Shown here in pieces: positions 44,256 through 51,313 of a DNA stretch of 64,000 nt. Positions within the stretch are counted from its first letter, which is position 1, and the number at the start of each line of letters is the position of its first letter. The DNA comes from Luteimicrobium xylanilyticum (lineage in GTDB: Bacteria > Actinomycetota > Actinomycetes > Actinomycetales > Cellulomonadaceae): the NCBI RefSeq assembly GCF_009429125.1, contig NZ_CP045529.1, forward strand, positions 3,844,001 to 3,908,000. The letters are read 5' to 3'. Position numbers and translations under genes: made by a program. The notes under the pieces were generated by a model. That model was not told where the DNA came from, ran no database searches, and was given only the letters and a program-made list of their open reading frames with translations.

Positions 44256-44291
44256 TTGCGCTACTTAAGCGCTTCACACAGAATGTGTCAA
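44256..44291. promoter_or_regulatory. Divergent promoters sharing one LacI operator
   Basis: Plus strand: TTGCGC (44256-44261), 17 bases, CAGAAT (44279-44284) for the GH26 gene. Minus strand: TTGACA (44291-44286), 17 bases, TTAAGT (44268-44263) for GH30-GH26. The operator TTAAGCGCTTCA (44265-44276) lies inside both, so one bound LacI dimer can block both directions. Confidence 0.85.
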
Positions 44292-44347
44292 CGTTGGCAG
44301 GCATGGGCGCGTCACAGCGGACGCACGCCCACGACAAGGAGGTCACG

Positions 44348-46687
44348 ATGCGACGGACCACGTTCTTCCCACCCGGCAGCCGACGACGAGCCCGCGTGGG
44401 CGCGCTCGCGTCGCTCGTCACCATCGGCGCGCTCGCCGCGAGCACTCTCGGCGGTACCGCCGCCAGCGCCCGTCCGACGACGGACACCGACACCCCGAGC
44501 TCGACCAGCACCTCGGGGCCCTACACCCGGGCCCTCGAGGATGCGGAGGGGTACGCCGACGACGCCGCGCTCACCGCGGCATACACCCGCAACACCAACG
44601 GTGGCGCCACCGCGCTGCACCTCGTGGACGGCCTCCACGAGGGCTCGGCCCATGCGCTCCGCCTCGACTACACGTACGCGAGCGGCTACGCGGGAGTCTC
44701 TCGCCCGCTCGCCGACGGGTACTGGCCGGGCCTGGAGTCGATCGACCTCTGGGTCCAGGACCTCACCCCCGGGCAGGACGTGCTCCTCCAGCTCAACGAC
44801 GGCGCCTCGTACGAGGCGCACCTGTCGAAGGTCGCCGGCTTCGACCCGACGACGACAGCGCCGCAGCACCTCACGATCCCGGTCGCCGACTTCGCGCCGA
44901 AGTCCGGCAGCGGGACGCTCGACCTCAAGGGAGTCACGTCGTTCGCGGTCTACGCGAACAAGGTCGGCGCCACGACGGCGGGCACGGTGGTGCTCGACGA
45001 CATCGACCTCGTCTTCGACCAGGAGCCCGTCGTGCCGACCGTGACCTTCCCCCACCGCCGCGTCACCGCGGACAAGGTCTCCAACCTGATCACGCTCCTC
45101 AACGACACGGCCGCGAAGCCCGCGGGCTCGACGATCGTCCAGGCCACGTGGACGTCGTCGGACCGGAAGATCCTCGCGGACGCCGACCGGCTCGCACCCA
45201 AGGGCGAGTTCCAGGCGAACGGGCGCACCCGCGTCCACCTGACAAGCCTCACGCTCTTCTCCGACGGCACGACGTTCACGGTCAAGCCCGACGCGACGCT
45301 CGACGTCACCGTGAGGCGCCTGCCCGCGCCCGTCGGCGTCGTCGACTACCTCAAGAGCCTGACCGGCAAGGGCATGCTCTCGGCGATGCACCACGACCAG
45401 TCCTACGCGGACCCCGCCGCGGCGGACGTGCTGCACCAGCGGGTGGCGCGCGAGTTCGGCGTCTACCCCGCGCTGTACAGCGCTGACTTCCTCACCGGCC
45501 GCACCGTGCCGTACCGGCAGAACATGATCGACGAGGTCAAGCGCCAGTGGGCGAACGGCAACCTCGTGCAGATCATGTTCCACGTCTCGCCGCCGCAGTA
45601 CACGGTCGAGCAGGAGGCGCAGGGCGACTGGGGCGGCGACTCCGGCCCGGAGACCATGGCGAGCCCCAACCGGATCTACTCGTTCCTCTACCAGGACCAG
45701 TTCGACCAGCTGCTCACCGACGGCACGCCGCTCAACGAGAACTGGAAGAAGCGCATGGACGAGTACGCGCGCTACCTCCAGCAGCTCGAGGACGCGGGTG
45801 TGACCGTCATGCTGCGCCCGTTCCACGAGATGAACCAGCACGTCTTCTGGTGGGGCGGTCGCCCCGACGACCCGTCGACGCCTCAGGTCGAGGGCAGCCC
45901 CGCGCTGTACCGGATGTTCCACGACTACCTCGTCAAGACGAAGGGCCTGACGAACATCGTCTGGGTCTGGGACGTGCAGGACCTGCCCGACGACTTCGGC
46001 TTCGCCGACGGCGACGCGAAGTTCGACCGCTACGAGGGCGTGCCCGGCGGGCTCGCCGAGTACGACGCCAACGACTGGCGCAGCTTCGACCCGGGCAAGG
46101 ACTACTACGACGTGCTCGCCGTCGACTACTACGACCTGGACAAGTACCAGCAGAAGTACTACGACCAGGCCAAGTCGATCGCCGCCGAGGACGGCGGGAA
46201 GCCGATGATCATCGGCGAGACGTTCTACCTCCCCACGGCGGCGCAGGAGAAGGCCGCGCCCGACTACACGCTCGCGATGCCGTGGGGGGCGCGGACGTGG
46301 AACGCCGAGAACACCGGGCCCGAGGGCATGGCCGACTTCTACTCGCGGTCGATCGGGGCGTCCGGGACACCCCGGTTCGCGACCCTCGACACGACGCTGC
46401 GCCCGACGACGCAGCCCACCGTGCGCGGCACGCCCCGGCTGGCCGGGCGGCTCACCGTAGACCCCGGGCGCTGGTCGCTCGACGACACGACGTTCACCTA
46501 CCAGTGGCGTGTCGGCGACCGCGACGTCCCGGGAGCGACGGGGGCCACCTATGTGCCCAGGCTGCGCGATCTCGGCAAACGCGTGTCCGTCGTCGTGACG
46601 GCGCACCGGCCGGGCGCCGCGGACGGGACCGCCACCACGGCCCCGACCCGGCCGGTCACGCTGTTCGGGCTTCCAGGGAGGCGGTGA
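44348..46687 (+). CDS. Secreted multidomain GH26 mannanase
   Basis: 779 residues: signal peptide, CBM11-like module (about residues 55-220, EGYADDAALTAAYTRN to VLDDIDLVFD), an Ig-like region, and a GH26 barrel (about 325-690) with acid/base Glu494 in RPFHEMNQHVFWWGG and nucleophile Glu624 in PMIIGETFYLPT. A C-terminal Ig-like unit follows (GTPRLAGRLTVDPGRWSLDD, TYQWRVGDRDVPGATGATY). It is the second GH26 of the locus, distinct in its barrel and modules from that at 41131. ATG 44348 has a perfect AAGGAGG 5 bases upstream. The 3' end overlaps the convergent glycosylase gene by 32 bases. Confidence 0.94.
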   Translation: MRRTTFFPPGSRRRARVGALASLVTIGALAASTLGGTAASARPTTDTDTPSSTSTSGPYTRALEDAEGYADDAALTAAYTRNTNGGATALHLVDGLHEGSAHALRLDYTYASGYAGVSRPLADGYWPGLESIDLWVQDLTPGQDVLLQLNDGASYEAHLSKVAGFDPTTTAPQHLTIPVADFAPKSGSGTLDLKGVTSFAVYANKVGATTAGTVVLDDIDLVFDQEPVVPTVTFPHRRVTADKVSNLITLLNDTAAKPAGSTIVQATWTSSDRKILADADRLAPKGEFQANGRTRVHLTSLTLFSDGTTFTVKPDATLDVTVRRLPAPVGVVDYLKSLTGKGMLSAMHHDQSYADPAAADVLHQRVAREFGVYPALYSADFLTGRTVPYRQNMIDEVKRQWANGNLVQIMFHVSPPQYTVEQEAQGDWGGDSGPETMASPNRIYSFLYQDQFDQLLTDGTPLNENWKKRMDEYARYLQQLEDAGVTVMLRPFHEMNQHVFWWGGRPDDPSTPQVEGSPALYRMFHDYLVKTKGLTNIVWVWDVQDLPDDFGFADGDAKFDRYEGVPGGLAEYDANDWRSFDPGKDYYDVLAVDYYDLDKYQQKYYDQAKSIAAEDGGKPMIIGETFYLPTAAQEKAAPDYTLAMPWGARTWNAENTGPEGMADFYSRSIGASGTPRFATLDTTLRPTTQPTVRGTPRLAGRLTVDPGRWSLDDTTFTYQWRVGDRDVPGATGATYVPRLRDLGKRVSVVVTAHRPGAADGTATTAPTRPVTLFGLPGRR

Positions 46688-47516
46688 ACGCCGCCCGCAG
46701 GTGGAACGAGCCCCACGTCCGCCACGGGCGCCAGGACCCGGCGACCTCGTCGAGGTCGCGTCCCGGGTAACGCTCGGCGACGATCGCCCGGAGCCGGCGC
46801 TCCGACGTCGGCACCGCATCGGGCACGTTCGCGCCGCGCAGGACGACGAGGTCCGCCGCGAAGGGACCGAGACCGTGGATCTCGGCGACCTCGCGGCGGG
46901 CCTCGTCCGGGTCCAGGGCGCGCAGCGCGAGCGTGTCGAGGCGACCCGCGAGCGCCGCGTCCGCGACCGCGCCGAGGTACTCGGCCTTGCGGCCCGGCAG
47001 GTCGAGGCCCGGGGCCAGCTCGCGCAGCCGCGCGGGCGCCGGGAACGCGCCGTCGTCGCCGTGGCGCTCGACGAGCCCGGCACGCATCCGCGCGGCCTGC
47101 GGCACCGCGACACGCTGGGACAGCACCGCCCACGCCGCCGCCTCGTACGGGGAGTGGAACCCGCACGGCCGCAGCCCGGGGAGCCGCTCCTGGACGTCGC
47201 CCACCACCGGGTCACGGCGGCCGACGTCCGGCCAGGTCGTCGCGTCGAGGTCGAGCGCGAGGAAGCGCGCCACCTGCTCCGCGGCCGCGTCGAGGTCACC
47301 GTCGCCGCGCACCACCACACGGGTCGTCTCGGTCTCCTGGGTGACGTCCGCCTCGGCGCGCGTCCAGTCGCCCTCGACGCGGAACACGGTGCGGAGGTGC
47401 CCGTCGTCGGCCTGCTCCGGGAGGGCTGCCGGGGCGAAGCCCTCCCAGAAGCGCCGACTCGTCGCGAGCGACCACGGGCCGCGCACGTCGAGGTCAACGG
47501 TGTGCTCGCGTCTCAC
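46656..47516 (-). CDS. DNA-3-methyladenine glycosylase II-like (AlkA family)
   Basis: 286 residues with an HhH-GPD fold: PYEAAAWAVLSQRVAVPQAARM, hairpin EIHGLGPFAADLVVLRGANVPDA and the ending WRPWRTWGSFHL as in AlkA. It should excise alkylated bases. The Asp-Asp pair that holds the catalytic Asp238 of E. coli AlkA aligns to Ser-Glu here (VPTSERRL), so the catalytic acid may be Glu, or activity may differ. GTG 47516 overlaps the lysR stop (GTGA). Confidence 0.85.
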   Translation of the reverse strand: MRREHTVDLDVRGPWSLATSRRFWEGFAPAALPEQADDGHLRTVFRVEGDWTRAEADVTQETETTRVVVRGDGDLDAAAEQVARFLALDLDATTWPDVGRRDPVVGDVQERLPGLRPCGFHSPYEAAAWAVLSQRVAVPQAARMRAGLVERHGDDGAFPAPARLRELAPGLDLPGRKAEYLGAVADAALAGRLDTLALRALDPDEARREVAEIHGLGPFAADLVVLRGANVPDAVPTSERRLRAIVAERYPGRDLDEVAGSWRPWRTWGSFHLRAAFTASLEARTA

Positions 47517-48451
47517 GCCGCCATGCTCCCACCGGCCCGCCGACGGCGCAGGGCGCCCAGCAGGGCGGCGACCGCCGGCACGCGTTCGACGCCCGGCCGG
47601 TGGATCGCGTGCAGGCTCCGGGCACCGAGACCGTCGACGGCGCGGGTGGCGACGTCCGGGTGGCGGTACGCGGCGAGCGCGGTGCGGGGAAGTGCGGCGA
47701 CGGCGAGGCCGCGCGCGACGAGCTGCTGCACCACGACGTAGTCGTCCGTCTCGTGCCGGACGCGCGGGGTGAAGCCCTCCGTCGTCGCACAGGCCACGAG
47801 GTGCTCGCGGCACCGCACGCACCCGGCGACCCAGGCGTCGTCGGCGAGGTCGGCGAGCCGGAGACCCTCGGCCGCGGCTGCCGCATGGCCGGCGGGCAGC
47901 ACGACGTCGACGGGGTCGACGCCGAGGTCGACACCGCGGAGGTCGGCGGGCACGCCGGGTGACTCGGCGTATCCGAACGTGAGGGCGACGTCGACGTCCC
48001 CGGACCGGACGAGCTCGACCGCCTCGGGCGGCTCGGCCTCGACGAGCCGGACGTCGACGCCGGTGGTGGCGGCGAGGTGCTCGAGCGCGGGCGGCACGAG
48101 CACGGCGAGCGCCGACGGGAACGCCGCGAGCCGTACCGTCCCCGCGCCCAGGGCGGCGAGCTCGCCCACCTCGCGTGCGGCGGCGTCGAGGTGCGCGGCG
48201 ATCGCGTCGGCGTGCACGACGGCGGCCCGCCCCGCCTCGGTGAGCGTCACCCCGCCGCTGTGGCGCAGGAGGAGCGGCGTGCGGGCGGTGCGCTCGAGCG
48301 CCTGCAGGTGCTGCGAGACCGCGGGCTGGGTCCAGCCGAGCGCGCGCGCTCCGGCGCTGATCGACCCTTGCTGCGCGACCGTCCGCAGGATGAGCAGGCG
48401 GCGCGGGTCGAGCGGTGGCGGGGCATCAGGTGCGGCGGGAACGCTCGTCAT
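47513..48451 (-). CDS. LysR family transcriptional regulator
   Basis: 312 residues. The N-terminal winged helix is LDPRRLLILRTVAQQGSISAGARALGWTQPAVSQHLQALE, the typical LysR start, followed by an effector domain with a CVRCREH cysteine pair around residue 210. ATG at 48451 follows from the domain start. It is divergent from an Asp/Glu racemase gene 77 bases away, the usual LysR-target layout. GAATC-gcggg-GATTC at 48481-48495 is a candidate site. It is coupled to the downstream glycosylase gene. Confidence 0.9.
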   Translation of the reverse strand: MTSVPAAPDAPPPLDPRRLLILRTVAQQGSISAGARALGWTQPAVSQHLQALERTARTPLLLRHSGGVTLTEAGRAAVVHADAIAAHLDAAAREVGELAALGAGTVRLAAFPSALAVLVPPALEHLAATTGVDVRLVEAEPPEAVELVRSGDVDVALTFGYAESPGVPADLRGVDLGVDPVDVVLPAGHAAAAAEGLRLADLADDAWVAGCVRCREHLVACATTEGFTPRVRHETDDYVVVQQLVARGLAVAALPRTALAAYRHPDVATRAVDGLGARSLHAIHRPGVERVPAVAALLGALRRRRAGGSMAA

Positions 48452-48528
48452 ACCCCAAGCATGACTTATGGCCGGGCACAGAATCGCGGGGATTCCGTGA
48501 TGGGACTGCGGCCGGGAGTCTGGGAGGT

Positions 48529-49260
48529 ATGGCCCCCACCGACGCAGCACCCACGCCCGGCGCCCCCACCCTCGGCATCCTCGGCGGCATGAGCTGGCAC
48601 TCGACCGTCGAGTACTACCGCCTCCTCAACACCGCCGTCGCCGCGCGGCTCGGCGGGCACCACAGCGCGCGCCTCCTCCTCGCGTCCGTCGACTTCGACG
48701 AGGTCCGCCGCCTCCAGGTCGACGGCGACTGGGACGGCGCCGGGGCACTGCTCGCCGAGAGGGCGGCCGGGCTCGAGCGCGGCGGCGCGGACGCCGTCCT
48801 CATCGCGACGAACCTCATGCACAAGGTCGCGCCCGCCGTCGAGGACGCGGTCCGCGTGCCGTTGCTGCACATCGCCGACGCCGTCGCCGACGCGGCGCGC
48901 TCGCGCGGGCTGACGCGGCTCGGGGTGATCGGGTCCGGCTGGGTCATGACCGAGACGTTCTACGGCGAGCGCCTCGCGCGGCACGGGATCGAGGTCGTGC
49001 GGCCGTCGTCGGGCTGGGACGACGACGCCGCGACCGTCGACCGCGTCGTCTTCGACGAGCTCACCCGGGGCGAGGTCCGAGCGGAGTCGCGGGACGCCGT
49101 CGTGCGGGTGCTGGAGCGGCTGCGCGACGCCGGCGCCGAGGGCGTCGTGCTCGGCTGCACCGAGCTCGACCTGCTGCTCGACGAGTCCGCCTCGCCGCTG
49201 CCGCTGATCGACTCGACCGCCGCGCACGTCGACGCGGCGACCCGCTTCCTCCTGGGCTGA
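48529..49260 (+). CDS. Aspartate/glutamate racemase family protein
   Basis: 243 residues. TLGILGGMSWHSTVEYYRLLN is the family N-terminus. The second catalytic thiol is present in VVLGCTELDLLL, but the first position is Thr in IATNLMHKV, as in the atypical Thr/Cys E. coli L-aspartate/glutamate racemase YgeA (EcL-DER) rather than the usual two-cysteine enzymes. It may racemise L- or D-Asp/Glu. ATG 48529 is only one base after GGGAGG, an unusually close ribosome site, so translation could be inefficient or the message leaderless. Divergent from LysR. Confidence 0.87.
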   Translation: MAPTDAAPTPGAPTLGILGGMSWHSTVEYYRLLNTAVAARLGGHHSARLLLASVDFDEVRRLQVDGDWDGAGALLAERAAGLERGGADAVLIATNLMHKVAPAVEDAVRVPLLHIADAVADAARSRGLTRLGVIGSGWVMTETFYGERLARHGIEVVRPSSGWDDDAATVDRVVFDELTRGEVRAESRDAVVRVLERLRDAGAEGVVLGCTELDLLLDESASPLPLIDSTAAHVDAATRFLLG

Positions 49261-49272
49261 CGTCCCACCCGC

Positions 49273-49345
49273 CGCCGAGTACGAGGGTTTCCGCCGAGTA
49301 CGAGCCCGTTCCCCTCGTACTCGGCGGAAAACCTCGTTCTCGGCG
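49273..49345. terminator. 32-bp stem between convergent genes
   Basis: Arms 49273-49304 and 49314-49345 pair over 32 bases with two mismatches and a 9-base loop. Each arm contains two copies of CGCCGAGTACGAG (or its complement) separated by GGTTTC. It lies between the racemase and MarR genes. Confidence 0.8.
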
Positions 49346-49352
49346 GACCCGC

Positions 49353-49805
49353 TCAGTGGAGGCCCGCGTCGACCAGCTTCTCGAGCAGCGTCTGGAGCCG
49401 GCGCCGCTCGGCGGCGGTGAGCGCCGCCGTCGACGGCTCGAGAGCGGCGCGCACCTGCGAGGTCCCTCGTTCCGCGAGCGCCAGCCCCTCGTCGGTGAGG
49501 TAGACCTCGACGGCGCGCCCGTCGGTCGCGCTCGGCCCGCGCGCGAGCAACCCCCGCTTCTCGGCGCGGTCGACGAGCCCGCTCATGGTCGAGCGCTCGA
49601 GACCCAGGTAGTCGGCGAGCACGCTCATCCGCAGACGGCGGTCGCGCAGGATCGCGAGGACGCGGAGCTGGGTCAGCGACAGGTCGTGCTCGGCCGCGAC
49701 GCGCGTCAGGACGGTCGTCACCGCGTGGGCGGTCTGGGCGAGCGCGTCGAGGACGTCGTCGTCCGGGGCCCGCACGACCCGGTCGGTCAGCGTGTCGTCC
49801 GTCAT
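49353..49805 (-). CDS. MarR family transcriptional regulator
   Basis: 150 residues from ATG 49805. The helix-turn-helix is RMSVLADYLGLERSTMSGLVDRAEKRGLLARG and the wing SATDGRAVEVYLTDEG. The mRNA is probably leaderless: TAGGGT (49818-49813) ends 7 bases before the ATG and there is no ribosome site. It is divergent from a quinone oxidoreductase gene, and the palindrome ATTCGTAGTACGAAT between them is the likely operator. Confidence 0.9.
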   Translation of the reverse strand: MTDDTLTDRVVRAPDDDVLDALAQTAHAVTTVLTRVAAEHDLSLTQLRVLAILRDRRLRMSVLADYLGLERSTMSGLVDRAEKRGLLARGPSATDGRAVEVYLTDEGLALAERGTSQVRAALEPSTAALTAAERRRLQTLLEKLVDAGLH

Positions 49806-49821
49806 GTGCACCACCCTACCG

Positions 49822-49867
49822 TTGACAGTCATTCGCATCACGACCTAGTTTGATTCGTAGTACGAAT
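49822..49867 (+). promoter_or_regulatory. Oxidoreductase promoter with MarR operator
   Basis: TTGACA (49822-49827), 18 bases, TAGTTT (49846-49851), then the perfect palindrome ATTCGTA-g-TACGAAT (49853-49867) over the expected transcription start. Binding there would block the oxidoreductase gene. Confidence 0.75.
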
Positions 49868-49890
49868 GACATATCACCTCTGGAGGCATG

Positions 49891-50841
49891 ATGAAGGCCG
49901 CCCTCGTCACCACGTTCGACACCCCGCCCCGCTACCAGGAGACCTCCGACCCCGTCCCCGCCGACGGCCAGGTCGTCGTCGACGTCGTCGCGGCCGGCCT
50001 GCACCCGCGCGTCCGGTCCCAGGCCGCGGGGTCGCACTACACCAGCACCGACGAGCTCCCCCTCGTCCCCGGCGTCGACGGCGTCGGGCGCGACCCCGAG
50101 GGGCGTCTGCGGTACTTCGTCCTCCATGACACGACCCACGGCTCGATGGCCGAGCGCACGGTGATCGACCCGCGCCGCAGCGTCGTCCTGCCGGACGGCA
50201 TCGACCCCGTCGCCGTGGCGGCCGCGATGAACCCCGCGATGTCGTCGTGGGTCGCGCTGCGGCAGCGGATCGCGTTCGAGCCCGGGCAGTCGGTGCTCGT
50301 CCTCGGGGCGACCGGGAACGCCGGGCGCATGGCCGTCCAGGTCGCGAAGCTGCTGGGCGCGGGCCGCGTCGTCGCCGCCGGCCGCGACCCCGAACGCCTC
50401 GCCGCGCTCCCCGCGCTCGGTGCCGACGCGACCGTGAGCCTCGCCGGCTCGCCCGACGACGCCGCAGCCCGCCTCGCGGAGGTCGCAGCCGACGTGGACG
50501 TCGTCCTCGACTACGTGTGGGGGCCGACGGCGGCGGCGGCGGTGGTCGCCGTCGTCACCGCACGACCCGACCGCGGCAAGCCGCTGACCTGGGTCGAGAT
50601 CGGCTCGATGGGTGGCCTCGAGGCGACCATCCCGTCGGCGGCGCTCCGGGCGGCGAGGCTGCAGCTCGTCGGGAGCGGACAGGGCTCGGTCAGCACGCGC
50701 GAGATCGTCGCTGAGCTCGGTGCGCTCGCCGAGGAGATCGCGCGCGGGTCGATCGCCGTGGACGCCCGGGCCGTCCCGCTCGCCGACGTCGAGTCGGCGT
50801 GGGCCGAGCCGAGCACGGAACGCGTCGTCCTCGCCCCCTGA
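49891..50841 (+). CDS. Quinone oxidoreductase / MDR family dehydrogenase
   Basis: 316 residues of the zinc-free medium-chain dehydrogenase group. The N-terminus MKAALVTTFDTPPRY leads a GroES-like domain, and VLVLGATGNAGRMAVQVAKLLG is the NADP-binding turn. It should reduce a quinone or enal with NADPH. Two ATG codons occur in tandem (49888 and 49891); GGAGG is only 1 base from the first and 4 from the second, so I chose 49891. Controlled by the divergent MarR gene. Confidence 0.9.
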   Translation: MKAALVTTFDTPPRYQETSDPVPADGQVVVDVVAAGLHPRVRSQAAGSHYTSTDELPLVPGVDGVGRDPEGRLRYFVLHDTTHGSMAERTVIDPRRSVVLPDGIDPVAVAAAMNPAMSSWVALRQRIAFEPGQSVLVLGATGNAGRMAVQVAKLLGAGRVVAAGRDPERLAALPALGADATVSLAGSPDDAAARLAEVAADVDVVLDYVWGPTAAAAVVAVVTARPDRGKPLTWVEIGSMGGLEATIPSAALRAARLQLVGSGQGSVSTREIVAELGALAEEIARGSIAVDARAVPLADVESAWAEPSTERVVLAP

Positions 50842-50942
50842 CACCGGGGCGTGTGGAAGCGGGCGGTCCGTCCCGGCGGGTGCTGGTACGTTGCGGCACG
50901 CCGACGCGACCGCGCGGCAGCACTCACGACCAGGAGCACGAC

Positions 50943-51287
50943 ATGGCCGCCGAAGACATCGTGACCACCGCACACCCCGCGCAGGCGCGTGACCTGACGT
51001 ACGGCGTGTTCGCTTCCGACGGGTGCGAGATCACGCCGCTCGACGAGTTCTCCGCGCAGGTCGAGCGCGGCTCGGTGGCCCTGACGGCCATGTTCGGAGC
51101 GTTCGTGGGCAAGTCGCGTCAGCACCTCAAGTACACCGTGCGGGTGTTCGCCGCCCCCGAAGGCGGTTCGGTCGTGCGCCTCGAGCGCGCCAACTCGGGC
51201 GCCATGGCCGGGGCGATCGGCGTCGCGCGAGCGCGCACGGTGTTCACCGAGTGGCACGGTCGCGTCGCGGCGGCGCTCCCCCGCTGA
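50943..51287 (+). CDS. Small protein of unknown function
   Basis: 114 residues, not recognised. It is mixed alpha/beta with no signal peptide or long hydrophobic helix; a glycine/alanine-rich segment SGAMAGAIGVARARTVFTEW near the end may form an amphipathic helix. AGGAG lies 6 bases before ATG 50943, and TACGTT at 50886-50891 could be the promoter -10. Codon use is like its neighbours, so it is probably a real gene with its own promoter, standing between two oxidoreductase genes. Confidence 0.65.
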   Translation: MAAEDIVTTAHPAQARDLTYGVFASDGCEITPLDEFSAQVERGSVALTAMFGAFVGKSRQHLKYTVRVFAAPEGGSVVRLERANSGAMAGAIGVARARTVFTEWHGRVAAALPR

Positions 51288-51313
51288 CCTCCGCTGACCC
51301 CCGCGTCGCTCGC

